NCBI GenBank assembly: GCA_944323445.1
Contig: CALUSM010000025.1
Span: 1-39,389, forward strand
Length of the DNA: 39,389 nucleotides
Direction of reading: 5' to 3'
DNA from: an uncultured Bacteroidales bacterium
GTDB taxonomy: Bacteria; Bacteroidota; Bacteroidia; Bacteroidales; UBA932
The position numbers and the translations under genes were made by a program. Below are positions 1 through 7,677 of the stretch, piece after piece. Each line of letters starts with the position of its first letter. The stretch's first letter is position 1. The notes under the pieces were generated by a model. That model saw only the letters and a list, made by a program, of their open reading frames with translations. It ran no database searches and was not told the origin of the DNA.

Positions 1-120
1 AGTATGTCATTCCCGATTACTGAGAAAATACACAGGGAGGAACTCAGTCTGCCGATGAGTCCTGTAATGACAGATGAGGAGTTGGCAAAAGTGGTGGATG
101 TGCTTAATGCATGGAAATAA
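1..120 (+). CDS. DegT/DnrJ/EryC1 sugar aminotransferase, C-terminal fragment
   Basis: The first 39 codons of the window, read in frame 1, form an open frame ending in TAA at 118-120. It carries the tail typical of PLP-dependent nucleotide-sugar aminotransferases of the DegT/DnrJ/EryC1/StrS family: an ELSLPM-SPVMTDEEL stretch followed by a helix ending VVDVLNAW. This family transfers an amino group to a keto-sugar nucleotide during surface-polysaccharide synthesis. The rest of the gene, including the PLP lysine, lies before the window. The next gene, a glycosyltransferase, begins on the last base of this stop codon (TAATG), so the two are probably translated from one message. It is too short for the substrate to be predicted. 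Confidence 0.75.
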   Translation, partial: SMSFPITEKIHREELSLPMSPVMTDEELAKVVDVLNAWK

Positions 121-1367
121 TGAGAACAGTCTGGATTGTAAACTATTATACGGATCTTCCTGAAAGAGTCAGTAATCCAAGACACTATGAATTTGCGAAA
201 TATCTGACGGAAAAAGGATATTTTGTCCGTGTTTTTTTCGCAGACAGAAAAAGAGTCCCGGAGGATGGGGCGGTTATTCGAAAAGGGCAAAAGTATGTAA
301 GCGAAAAACATGGAGGGATAACGTATACCCGCATTGCTGCAATGCCTTATGGTGAGAGCAATATTAAGAGAGGAATATCCATATGGAAATTTGCTTGGGG
401 GATACTGCGCCTCAGAAAAAGATTCGAAAGACCGGATGTTATTCTTTTCAATATACATGCACCGTTTGACTATCCGATTGTATGGTGCGCGAAAAAGTTA
501 AAAGCAAAACTAATAACGGAAGCCTGGGACTTATGGCCTGATTCATTTGTCCGTTTTGGCCTGATGAAAGCGTCCAGCCCGATAGTAAAGTTCTTCTATC
601 ATGTTGAGCGGAAGATGTATGAGCGCGGTGACAGAATAATCTTTACTTTTGAGGGAGGGGTAGACTATCTAAAAGAACGAGGTTGGCTGACAGGCAATGG
701 TGGAAAAATATCGGAAGATAAGATTTCATACATAAACAATGGCGTCAACCTGGCTACTTTCGCGCAGTACAGAAAGGATTATCCTGCACATGATCAAGAT
801 TTGTTAAGAAATGATATTGTCAAGGTTGTATATCTTGGATCGATAAGACTGGTCAATCATGTTAAGGACTTGATAGATGCAGCTGAAATCCTTAAATGTA
901 ATGATCGCATTAAATTCATACTCATAGGAGATGGCCCGGATCGTGCAGGTCTGGAAAAATATTGTCGGGATAATAATCTTCGTAATGTGCTTTTTAAGCA
1001 GAAACATGTCCCGTTCTGTGAAGTCGCGGATATTGTATCGCACGCCTCAATTAACGTGATGAACTATCAGAAAAACTTTGGTTTGTTCGGTGTAAGTTCT
1101 GGAAAGTTCTTTCAGTATTTGGCGGCAGGTCAGCCGATACTTTGCAATATAAAACTTAATTATTGCGAAATAACCAGAAATAATATTGGTTTAGCAGATG
1201 ATTTGGATACACCTCAGAAGTATGCAGATGCGATTTTAAGATTGGCTCAGCTCTCTTCGGAGGAAATAGCTTCTATGCGTGACCGGATTAAAACAGTAGC
1301 CCATAAATTTGATTATGCAGTATTGTCTGCACAATTTGAAACAGTAGTAGCAAATCTTATGTCATAG
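120..1367 (+). CDS. Glycosyltransferase, GT4 family
   Basis: A protein of about 415 residues resembling GT-B fold glycosyltransferases of family 4 (WbuB-like enzymes of polysaccharide loci). These transfer a sugar from a nucleotide donor to a lipid-linked acceptor at the inner face of the cytoplasmic membrane. The N-terminal half has the acceptor-side start VWIVNYYTDLPE with a following RHYEFAKYLTEKG helix. The C-terminal half has VVYLGSIR, FILIGDGPDR and the donor-side segment GKFFQYLAAGQPIL around residues 325-345, where GT4 enzymes bind the nucleotide sugar. The ATG at 120 is preferred because it overlaps the preceding stop; an in-frame ATG at 111 would add three residues. It lies between an aminotransferase and the phosphoglycosyl transferase. 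Base composition is AT-rich, like the rest of the locus. Donor and acceptor sugars cannot be predicted. Confidence 0.9.
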   Translation: MRTVWIVNYYTDLPERVSNPRHYEFAKYLTEKGYFVRVFFADRKRVPEDGAVIRKGQKYVSEKHGGITYTRIAAMPYGESNIKRGISIWKFAWGILRLRKRFERPDVILFNIHAPFDYPIVWCAKKLKAKLITEAWDLWPDSFVRFGLMKASSPIVKFFYHVERKMYERGDRIIFTFEGGVDYLKERGWLTGNGGKISEDKISYINNGVNLATFAQYRKDYPAHDQDLLRNDIVKVVYLGSIRLVNHVKDLIDAAEILKCNDRIKFILIGDGPDRAGLEKYCRDNNLRNVLFKQKHVPFCEVADIVSHASINVMNYQKNFGLFGVSSGKFFQYLAAGQPILCNIKLNYCEITRNNIGLADDLDTPQKYADAILRLAQLSSEEIASMRDRIKTVAHKFDYAVLSAQFETVVANLMS

Positions 1368-1375
1368 TCTAAATT

Positions 1376-1972
1376 ATGTATAAGCATTTTTTCAAGCGAT
1401 TTTTTGATTTCATCATAGTGTTTATGGTCCTGTTGTGCATATGGTGGATTATTGCAATAATTGCTATCTGGCTTCATTTCGCCAATAAAGGCGCCGGTGC
1501 TTTTTTTACCCAAGAGCGTCCTGGTAAAGATGAGAAGTTATTCAAAGTTATCAAGTTCAAATCAATGACAGATGAGCGTGATGCTTCCGGCAATCTCTTG
1601 CCAGAAGCTCAACGCCTTACTAAAGTCGGTGCCTTCATCCGTAAAACATCAATAGATGAATTGCCGCAATTAATCAATGTCCTGAAAGGGGACATGGCAT
1701 TAATAGGGCCGCGTCCACTTTTGCCCAAATATTTGCCTCTGTATAATAGTGAGCAGCGCAGAAGGCACGAAGTAAGGCCTGGAATTACGGGTTGGGCACA
1801 AGTAAATGGTCGAAACAAAGTGACTTGGACAGAGAAATTTAAACTTGATGTCTGGTATGTGGACAATTGTTCTTTAGGACTTGATATTAAAATAGTTTAT
1901 ATGACAATTAAGAATGTATTGTCTTCAAAGGACATTGTGTTAACCACCGGCCCTTTCACCGGTAATAATTAA
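1376..1972 (+). CDS. Initiating phosphoglycosyl transferase (bacterial sugar transferase, PglC/WcaJ catalytic core)
   Basis: At 198 residues this is the size of the small monotopic phosphoglycosyl transferases such as PglC. They move a phospho-sugar from a UDP-sugar to undecaprenyl phosphate and so start assembly of a glycan repeat unit. A hydrophobic segment at about residues 8-35 would be the membrane-embedded reentrant helix. It is followed by FFTQERPGKDEKLF and the F-K-S-M motif, then by KTSIDELPQLINVLKGDMALIGPRP; D94-E95 form the expected catalytic dyad. The GITGWAQVNGRN and LDVWYVDN motifs of the family follow. It lacks the extra N-terminal membrane helices of long WcaJ/WbaP forms. It starts 8 bases after the glycosyltransferase stop, so the two are probably one operon. 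Sugar specificity is unknown; a diNAcBac-like amino sugar would fit the upstream aminotransferase but is inference. Confidence 0.92.
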   Translation: MYKHFFKRFFDFIIVFMVLLCIWWIIAIIAIWLHFANKGAGAFFTQERPGKDEKLFKVIKFKSMTDERDASGNLLPEAQRLTKVGAFIRKTSIDELPQLINVLKGDMALIGPRPLLPKYLPLYNSEQRRRHEVRPGITGWAQVNGRNKVTWTEKFKLDVWYVDNCSLGLDIKIVYMTIKNVLSSKDIVLTTGPFTGNN

Positions 1973-1984
1973 ATTGTATCTACA

Positions 1985-3208
1985 ATGAAAAAGATAATGG
2001 TTTTGGCAGGAGGCAATGATCAATGCGCATTGATAGAGGAGCTTCGCAGATATTTTAATAAGGAGGTAGAGATAATCCTTGTGGACATGAGTGATAAAGT
2101 AAAAGCTGTCGCTTATGCTGATAAGTTTATTCAGATCAGCACGATGGACAGAAGTGCTGTGCTGAAAGCTGCCAAGGAGGAAAAAATTGATTATATACTA
2201 ACCGCTTGTGGAGATCAACCTCTTTCAACCATGGCTTATGTATCCCATCAGTTGGGTCTGCCTTCCTATTTAAACGAGCAGGAGGTAAGAGATCTGACTA
2301 ATAAGCGTTATATGAAAGACAAGATGGTAGCCAATGGAATTCCTACGGCCAAGTTTATATACATAAACAAAGATTGGAGTGGCAAGCTGCACCACTTTAG
2401 TTATCCGCTTGTTGTAAAGCCTGTAGACAGTAATGGCTCAAAGGGCGTCAAGAAAGTTTCAGCCCCTGAAGAATTAGAAGATTCACTGCGTGAAGCATTC
2501 CGTTATTCTTTATCAGGGGACGTTATAATTGAAGAATTTAAGAGCGGCAATGAGCTTTCGTGTGATTTTTACGTAGAGAACGGTGTCGTGAAGCTTCTGT
2601 GTATTACTGCATCAAAAAAGATACTGGAGAACGCAAGTAGTTTCACCATTGTGCAAAGTTACTATCCCGCGCCTGTCGCTTACAATGAATGTCGTATCAA
2701 AGAAATAGCACAAAGAATTGCAGATGTGTGGGAACTTAAGGATACCCCCCTGCTGATCCAAATGATTGTCAAAGAAGATGAGTATAATGTGTTGGAATTC
2801 AGCGCTCGTATGGGAGGCGGGTCAAAATATCATTTGATACAGGTGTTAAGTGGTGTTAATATTATGAAAGTATATGTAGAAATGGTAATGGGTAAAAAAC
2901 CACATGTTGAACCTAAGAAGCAGTGGAACAATGCAATAATGAGCTATGTGTATTGCAGGCCTGGAGAGTATGTCTCGTTAAAAGGATTTGACGAATTACA
3001 GAAAAGAGGTGATATCTTCAGCTATTTTACATATCGTTTGGCTCCGTCAAACATCCGCAAAAGTGACACAAGCAGTGATCGTGTAGCAGGTTTCCTTGTT
3101 GTCGGAAATTCAGAAGACGAAGTTCAGCGGAAACTAGAATATGCCAATAACAGCATTGCTGTTCTGGATGCAGAAGGGAATGATATCATGAAGCATAATT
3201 TGTATTAA
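1985..3208 (+). CDS. ATP-grasp ligase (carbamoyl-phosphate-synthase-like / amino-acid ligase type)
   Basis: A 407-residue ATP-grasp enzyme. The N-terminal 100 residues form a Rossmann-like preATP-grasp domain (IMVLAGGNDQ, then IILVDMSD). The ATP-grasp core has K145 in YPLVVKPVDSNGSKG for nucleotide binding, VIIEEFKSGNELS, and the metal-binding E271 in EFSARMGGGS. Such enzymes activate a carboxylate as an acyl phosphate and join it to an amine or thiol. In a polysaccharide locus the likely roles are attaching an amino acid to a sugar or uronic acid, or making a small peptide-like building block. It begins 12 bases after the phosphoglycosyl transferase and is followed by a 135-base gap before the opine dehydrogenase. 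The ATP-grasp call is firm; the substrate is unknown, and the link with the next two genes is inferred from position. Confidence 0.85.
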   Translation: MKKIMVLAGGNDQCALIEELRRYFNKEVEIILVDMSDKVKAVAYADKFIQISTMDRSAVLKAAKEEKIDYILTACGDQPLSTMAYVSHQLGLPSYLNEQEVRDLTNKRYMKDKMVANGIPTAKFIYINKDWSGKLHHFSYPLVVKPVDSNGSKGVKKVSAPEELEDSLREAFRYSLSGDVIIEEFKSGNELSCDFYVENGVVKLLCITASKKILENASSFTIVQSYYPAPVAYNECRIKEIAQRIADVWELKDTPLLIQMIVKEDEYNVLEFSARMGGGSKYHLIQVLSGVNIMKVYVEMVMGKKPHVEPKKQWNNAIMSYVYCRPGEYVSLKGFDELQKRGDIFSYFTYRLAPSNIRKSDTSSDRVAGFLVVGNSEDEVQRKLEYANNSIAVLDAEGNDIMKHNLY

Positions 3209-3343
3209 CAAGAATAAATCTGGAAATACGGGCGTTATTCAGAATGCATCAGAATGGTGTTATTCCAAATTAAAATACGAATATTCATTCTTTTGAGGCT
3301 TATATATTCTATTAAATAATTTGTGATCTAATTGTGTTAAGTT

Positions 3344-4420
3344 ATGAAAATAACAGTTATAGGAGCGGGTAACGGAGGTCAGGCAATTGCTGGATATTTG
3401 GCCCTTCAAGGCTATAAGGTTTATTTATATGATAGGAGTTTGCCGAAAATAGAAGAACTTAAAAGAAAACGTGGAATCCAATTAACAGGGCGTATTGTAG
3501 GATTTGGTGAAATACATTGTTTTACAACCAGCATAGAGGAAGCAGTAAAGAATGCAGAAATAGTAATGGTGACAACTGTTGCAAATGCTCATGTGGATAT
3601 AGCTAGAAGTATTGCACCATATATTAGCGATGGAATGATGATTATACTGAACCCAGGTAGAACCTGCGGAGCATTGGTATTTAAGCAAGTTCTGAAAGAA
3701 TGTGGTGTTAAGTACCGTTACTTTTTGGGGGAGGCTCAGACATTGGTTTACGCCTGCCGCTTGATTTCAAATGGGAGAGTTAACATTATAGGTGTAAAAG
3801 ATGAAGTCCTTCTAGCGGCTCTTCCTGCATCAGATACTGACTGTGTCATAAAAAGGGCCAGTGAGATTTTTCCTTGTTTTGAGAAGGCCAATAACGTCTT
3901 ATGTACAAGTTTGGAAAATATTGGTTCAATGTTTCATCCATGTGTTTGCCTTTTCAATGCAGCGACAATAGAGCGCCAAAGTCAGTTTTGGTTTTATCGT
4001 GACATGACAGAGCAAGTGGCAGGTTTCATAGAAGCATTTGATACTGAGCGCTTAGCTGTAGGTAAAGCGTATGGGCAAGATTTATTAAGTGTTAATGAGT
4101 GGATAAAGTATGCGTATAAAGATACACGAGGAGAAACTTTGTGCGAACGTATGAAGAACAACCCTGCCTATCATGATATAAAGGCCCCTGGAACCATTTT
4201 TACCCGTCAATTGACAGAAGATATACCGACAGGTGTGCTCCCCATTATGGAGCTGGGGAAGGCCGCAGGTGTAAAAGTTCCCTTATTGGAGTCAATGATT
4301 AATATTATTGAGGTTCTTCTTGGTAGGGACTTTCACGCTGAAGGCCGTACATTAAAGAATCTTGGGCTTTGGGGAAAATCTAAAGAAGAAATCATAGATT
4401 ATATAATATATGGCGAATAA
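3344..4420 (+). CDS. Opine dehydrogenase family protein (octopine/nopaline dehydrogenase type)
   Basis: A 358-residue NAD(P)-dependent oxidoreductase. The N-terminal Rossmann fold has G7-A-G9-N-G-G12 directly after the first strand and an acidic residue (YDRS) after the second. The C-terminal helical domain resembles octopine/nopaline dehydrogenases: H198 in the MFHP segment is placed like their catalytic histidine, and RQLTEDIPTGVLP followed by GKAAGVKVPLLES is characteristic. The family reductively condenses an amino acid with an alpha-keto acid such as pyruvate to give an N-(1-carboxyalkyl) amino acid. Such opines, for example N-(1-carboxyethyl)-lysine, are known decorations of some bacterial O-antigens. 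The gene overlaps the next by 11 bases if that gene starts at 4410. A 135-base AT-rich gap before it may hold a promoter, but no clean match to the consensus was found. Substrates are unknown. Confidence 0.85.
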   Translation: MKITVIGAGNGGQAIAGYLALQGYKVYLYDRSLPKIEELKRKRGIQLTGRIVGFGEIHCFTTSIEEAVKNAEIVMVTTVANAHVDIARSIAPYISDGMMIILNPGRTCGALVFKQVLKECGVKYRYFLGEAQTLVYACRLISNGRVNIIGVKDEVLLAALPASDTDCVIKRASEIFPCFEKANNVLCTSLENIGSMFHPCVCLFNAATIERQSQFWFYRDMTEQVAGFIEAFDTERLAVGKAYGQDLLSVNEWIKYAYKDTRGETLCERMKNNPAYHDIKAPGTIFTRQLTEDIPTGVLPIMELGKAAGVKVPLLESMINIIEVLLGRDFHAEGRTLKNLGLWGKSKEEIIDYIIYGE

Positions 4421-6275
4421 AAATATGTCAAACGATGTGTTTGGTTTTGTCAAGACAAGTATAGACGCCCATACAATGGGAATCTACACTATGGCGAATC
4501 TTCTGCGGGATTGCGGGTATAAAGTTATAATAGCAAATAATGAAATCGGTGAGGCCGTAGAGAATCTAAATAAAATTAATAATTACAGTCTTTTTAGGCA
4601 TTGGATAGACAGCAACAATATTAACCGGATAGGATTTAGTTATCGTATGGATCCTGCGGATGGATACGATTATTTTATGACGATATATGAATTGTTGCGT
4701 TCTGATAATATGTTGGCAGAACAGGGCGGTCCAATTAAGGAACTGTCTTTCGCAGGTTTACCGGATGCCTGCCGGCTGGTTTCAAAGAAGACTAATAATC
4801 GAATTTTGGTTTTTCCAGGCAATGAGCCACCTGTTGTTTCACTTCGAATGTATGGCGTCCCTGAGAATATGCTTCCAAAGTCATTGGTAAGTGATAATTA
4901 CTATGATAAGATGCGTTGGGATTTTTCAAAAAAACTAATTGAAAGAGAATACTGGAGGTTAGAACCAATTCAAGACCACTATGGTTATGAGGAATGTGGC
5001 AAGGACAATGATTCTTACATAGCACGATTAAACTACGCGTATAGAAAGCATTCACTGCCAATAATCAGGACACATTCAGGGCCTTATAGTGAGAATCGCG
5101 AGGAGGCATTAAAAGAATATAACTCATGGTGCAAGGATTTGGCTGCTTCAAAACTGCTGGATGTTTTGTCAATAGGAAGCTCTCAATTAACCCAGTCTAA
5201 TTTCGGAGAAAGTTGGGAAGGTAAATCAAATGGAGGTGGCGTTCCGGTCAATTCTGAAATTGAGTATCAAGCTATAAGGCATAACGCGAAACCGATGTTG
5301 GTCCGCACTTATTCCGGGACGAAGGATGTATTGCGCTTAGCGCAGATTCATGAACGCACATTGAATATATGTTGGCATGCTTTAAGCTTTTGGTGGTTTG
5401 ATGAATTGGATGGCCGTGGAAAAAACACTCTATTGGAAAATCTCAAAGAACATTTTGATACAGTGCGATACATAGCGGCTACAGGAAAGCCAATTGAACC
5501 TAATGTCCCACATCATTTTGCGTTTCGTGGCGCAGATGATGTCACTTATATTGTTTCCGGCGTCCTTGCGGCTAAAGCAATAAAACAAATGGGTGTTCGT
5601 CATCTTATTTTGCAAAATATGCTCAATACACCCAAATATACATGGGGCGTACAGGATTTGGCGAAAGGACGCGTCTTGATTAAAATGGTCCGCGAACTGG
5701 AGGATAGTTCCTTTAAGGTGAGTCTTCAAACGCGAGGAGGCTTGGATTATTTTTCAACCGATATGGATGAAGCTAAGATTCAACTAGCGTCTGTTACGTG
5801 CATGATGGATGATTTGGAACCGGACAATGACAATTCCCCAGAGATAATCCACGTGGTAAATTATTCTGAGGCAGTCCGTCTCGCAACGCCTCCAATAATT
5901 AAGGATAGTATCAAAATAACGCTTAATGCCCTACACTCATATCGCTTAGCACGTAGAAAAGGACTTGTGCCAAATATGAAATATGATAATGACGTGCAAT
6001 GTCGTTATGATAAATTACTGTATGACGTGCGTGAAGCTATAAAACTATTGGAGTCAAATATTCCTAATTTATATTCCCCGGAGGGATTTGAACGTGTTTT
6101 TAAAGAGGGCTTTTTAGCTGTACCTTATTTGATGGACCAGCATGGTAAATGGCCTAAGGCCAGAATGTGGAAAACTGCTTTGAAAAATGGCGGTGTTTGT
6201 GTTGTGGACGATGATGGAAAGGTGATTTCTACCGAAGACCGATATCACTATATAATAGATCACATGGAGCGATAG
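4410..6275 (+). CDS. B12-binding domain fused to a glutamate-mutase-like (MutE-type) barrel
   Basis: A 621-residue protein. Its first 120 residues read as a cobalamin-binding Rossmann domain: D19-A-H21-T-M-G24 matches the DxHxxG motif, with H21 as the expected cobalt ligand. The later SxL and GG motifs are weaker (S77-Y-R79 and A115-G116). The remaining 500 residues resemble the catalytic epsilon subunit of glutamate (methylaspartate) mutase: G275-G-G277 in SNGGGVPVN, VRTYSGTKDV, and near residues 487-505 an EAVRLATPPIIKDSI segment like the EA-GIPT region of MutE. Glutamate mutase uses adenosylcobalamin to isomerise glutamate to 3-methylaspartate, normally with two separate subunits; here the B12 part is N-terminal in one chain. 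ATG at 4410 overlaps the upstream stop by 11 bases, and ATG at 4425 is an alternative. The substrate may not be glutamate. It is the last gene of the AT-rich locus. Confidence 0.65.
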   Translation: MANKNMSNDVFGFVKTSIDAHTMGIYTMANLLRDCGYKVIIANNEIGEAVENLNKINNYSLFRHWIDSNNINRIGFSYRMDPADGYDYFMTIYELLRSDNMLAEQGGPIKELSFAGLPDACRLVSKKTNNRILVFPGNEPPVVSLRMYGVPENMLPKSLVSDNYYDKMRWDFSKKLIEREYWRLEPIQDHYGYEECGKDNDSYIARLNYAYRKHSLPIIRTHSGPYSENREEALKEYNSWCKDLAASKLLDVLSIGSSQLTQSNFGESWEGKSNGGGVPVNSEIEYQAIRHNAKPMLVRTYSGTKDVLRLAQIHERTLNICWHALSFWWFDELDGRGKNTLLENLKEHFDTVRYIAATGKPIEPNVPHHFAFRGADDVTYIVSGVLAAKAIKQMGVRHLILQNMLNTPKYTWGVQDLAKGRVLIKMVRELEDSSFKVSLQTRGGLDYFSTDMDEAKIQLASVTCMMDDLEPDNDNSPEIIHVVNYSEAVRLATPPIIKDSIKITLNALHSYRLARRKGLVPNMKYDNDVQCRYDKLLYDVREAIKLLESNIPNLYSPEGFERVFKEGFLAVPYLMDQHGKWPKARMWKTALKNGGVCVVDDDGKVISTEDRYHYIIDHMER

Positions 6276-6424
6276 TGCTGCGTTATGATGGTTGAAATTG
6301 TAATGTGAAAGTTAGGTAGAGGTGAATAAAATGAAAATGACAAATCTATACGCTAACGAATAATTGCCTAATGTGACATTGTTTATTGGGTAAAAGTCCT
6401 TCTTGAAGTATGTACCTTAAAACG

Positions 6425-6474
6425 TTTTACCACTTTCGTCAAAAAGTTTTGGTTGTCAGGCATTTTGTTTTGGA
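6425..6474 (+). repeat. 50-base direct repeat, copy 1 (promoter/operator of GNAT module 1)
   Basis: This segment matches 7399-7448 at 47 of 50 positions; the differences are A/G at the fifth base, G/A at 6452 and C/T at 6461. Its right end includes the -33 TTTG of the promoter in front of the first GNAT module, and the second copy sits at the same place in front of the second. The sequence beyond the repeat differs, so selection or recent duplication has kept only this upstream control region alike. It could be a shared operator for an autoregulating antitoxin. Confidence 0.8.
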
Positions 6475-6500
6475 AAGGACAAGAATTGTGCATACTTTTG
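6469..6500 (+). promoter_or_regulatory. Promoter of GNAT module 1
   Basis: TTTG at 6469-6472 and TACTTTTG at 6493-6500 are separated by 20 bases, matching the Bacteroidota housekeeping promoter (TTTG, 19-20 bases, TAnnTTTG). Transcription would begin just after 6500, giving a leader of about 25 bases before the ATG at 6532. The -33 element lies in the 50-base repeat. Confidence 0.75.
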
Positions 6501-6531
6501 TAAATGATAACATAATTAAAAATAAAGAAGT

Positions 6532-6726
6532 ATGTCATTGCCTTTTAGAAGCTTGCCGGTGTTGACCGGAAAGTCAGCGGAGCGTTTCCTGCGGGAAGTG
6601 GAGAGAGTGAACAGGCTTCCAAGGAGAGTGAGGCCGGTGGATTATTACGATTATATTGACAGACTTTGGGAGAAATCTAAAAAATTTGTGAGAGAGCATG
6701 AGGGGCTGGGATTTCGACTTGACTGA
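6532..6726 (+). CDS. Small protein preceding a GNAT acetyltransferase, putative antitoxin
   Basis: A 64-residue basic, helix-rich protein (SAERFLREVERVNRLPRRV, then DYIDRLWEKSKKFVREHE). No named domain was recognised; in particular no clear ribbon-helix-helix pattern. It is called a putative antitoxin on context only: it is small, it lies directly behind its own promoter, and it overlaps the following acetyltransferase by 29 bases. That is the layout of type II toxin-antitoxin pairs of the TacA-TacT kind, where the antitoxin neutralises the toxin and represses the shared promoter. The 47/50 repeat before this gene and before the second small ORF would fit such an operator, but the two small proteins show no obvious sequence likeness. 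It may instead be an unrelated companion protein. Confidence 0.55.
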   Translation: MSLPFRSLPVLTGKSAERFLREVERVNRLPRRVRPVDYYDYIDRLWEKSKKFVREHEGLGFRLD

Positions 6727-7306
6727 CAGGTGTGCTCTGGTTAAACTGAGTCCTGAAGTCAATACTCGTGATTTTATCTGTGGAGACAACGAGATTGATG
6801 CATTTTTCCGACATTCGTATTATCTGTACGAGCAGGAGCTTCTTACTAAAACGTATGCTTTTGTGACGGATGATGCGGATTGCCGTATCGTATGCATATT
6901 CACAGTGTCAAATGATAGTGTAAAGGCCGCAATGCTTCCAAGCCGGTTCCGGAACCGTATGCAGCGCAGGATTCCAAACCCAAAACGGATGCGGAGTTAT
7001 CCGGCGGTCCTGATTGGTCAGATGGGGGTGGACAGGTGTTTTAGGGGATTGAATGTGGGTACTCAGGTTCTGAACTATATCAAGGACTGGTTTACTCATC
7101 CTGCGAACAAGACGGGCTGCCGTTTTCTTATTGTAGATGCTATGAATGAGGAGAAGGTTATCGATTTTTATAGAAGAAATGGTTTTAATCTTGTGTATGA
7201 TTCGGAGGATGAGGAAAAAGATGCATTTCTGATTGATCGTGGACAGCATTTGCGGCAGCGTTTTATGTGTTGCGACTTGCTGCGTGAGGAAATAGACTGC
7301 TGTTGA
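6698..7306 (+). CDS. GNAT-family N-acetyltransferase, TacT-like putative toxin
   Basis: A 202-residue protein with GNAT features. FICGDNEIDAFF followed by a helix and TYAFV is the N-terminal pattern of TacT-type acetyltransferases. IVCIFTVSND fits strand 3; IGQMGVDRCFRGLNVG holds strand 4 and the acetyl-CoA pyrophosphate loop at R116-G-L-N-V-G121; CRFLIVDA and VIDFYRRNGF are the final strand and helix. TacT-like toxins acetylate aminoacyl-tRNA and block translation. Residue 119 is Asn where the classical R/Q-x-x-G-x-G loop has glycine. The ATG at 6698 lies inside the upstream small gene (29-base overlap), implying coupled translation. The protein is somewhat longer than TacT (about 160-175 residues). 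A harmless small-molecule acetyltransferase is the alternative. Confidence 0.7.
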   Translation: MRGWDFDLTDRCALVKLSPEVNTRDFICGDNEIDAFFRHSYYLYEQELLTKTYAFVTDDADCRIVCIFTVSNDSVKAAMLPSRFRNRMQRRIPNPKRMRSYPAVLIGQMGVDRCFRGLNVGTQVLNYIKDWFTHPANKTGCRFLIVDAMNEEKVIDFYRRNGFNLVYDSEDEEKDAFLIDRGQHLRQRFMCCDLLREEIDCC

Positions 7307-7398
7307 GGGTCATTAAGGTCTTTGTTCGGGAGGATATCGCGTTCGAGAGCGAGGCCACGACACATCCGTTCGACGGTACGAACTGACGGAAGTCGCGG

Positions 7399-7448
7399 TT
7401 TTGCCACTTTCGTCAAAAAGTTTTGATTGTCAGGTATTTTGTTTTGGA
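7399..7448 (+). repeat. 50-base direct repeat, copy 2 (promoter/operator of GNAT module 2)
   Basis: Second copy of the segment at 6425-6474, 47 of 50 identical, placed so that its right end again carries the TTTG of a promoter with the same 20-base spacing. The 90 bases between the end of the first acetyltransferase and this copy contain nothing else that could be recognised. Confidence 0.8.
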
Positions 7449-7474
7449 ATTTGCGCGGATTGTATTTATCTTTG
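7443..7474 (+). promoter_or_regulatory. Promoter of GNAT module 2
   Basis: TTTG at 7443-7446 and TATCTTTG at 7467-7474 are separated by 20 bases, the same geometry as the promoter at 6469-6500. The start codon at 7504 follows about 25 bases after the expected transcription start, with AAGGAG at 7493-7498 in front of it. Confidence 0.75.
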
Positions 7475-7503
7475 CTGAGAGTTGAATTAAAAAGGAGAAT
7501 GTT

Positions 7504-7668
7504 ATGTTGGGAATTAATTCAAAGAGAGAGCCTGTCAGAGGCGAGTATGCAAAAGAACTAAGAGAGATTCTGCGTAGGGTCTATTCCGGTAAATTGAATG
7601 AACAGGATTTGGAATTAATCCGTAAGCATAAGGAGATTCTTAAAGATTGGAATATTGTGTGGAAGTAG
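7504..7668 (+). CDS. Small protein preceding the second GNAT gene, putative antitoxin
   Basis: A 54-residue open frame starting at ATG 7504 with AAGGAG just before it and ending in TAG at 7666-7668. It is charged and predicted helical (YAKELREILRRVYSGKLNEQ, then LELIRKHKEILKDW). No domain was recognised. It occupies the same place behind the promoter repeat as the 64-residue protein at 6532, so the same putative antitoxin role is inferred. Its frame continues, after the single TAG, directly into the acetyltransferase fragment at 7678: only three codons separate the stop from the GTG there. This tight in-frame join suggests that the start of the toxin gene was deleted. Confidence 0.6.
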   Translation: MLGINSKREPVRGEYAKELREILRRVYSGKLNEQDLELIRKHKEILKDWNIVWK

Positions 7669-7677
7669 ATAGAAGAG

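Larger units (their letters stand above)
6276..6531. other. Intergenic region after the polysaccharide locus
   Basis: These 256 AT-rich bases separate the end of the polysaccharide genes from the first GNAT module. The only recognisable content is the promoter repeat and promoter at 6425-6500. A ten-codon open frame at 6330 is too short to defend. No convincing terminator for the preceding operon was seen. Confidence 0.6.

Noticed and set aside
3209-3343. Short repeats GTTATTC and CAGAATG in the gap before the opine dehydrogenase
   Set aside because: Seven-base repeats in AT-rich DNA are expected by chance.
7168-7416. Minus-strand frame crossing the promoter repeat (AKPRLPSVRTVERMCRGL)
   Set aside because: Looked briefly like a gene remnant, since part of the repeat reads alike in both copies (DNQNFLTKV). 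Identity at the DNA level and placement over two promoters explain it better.
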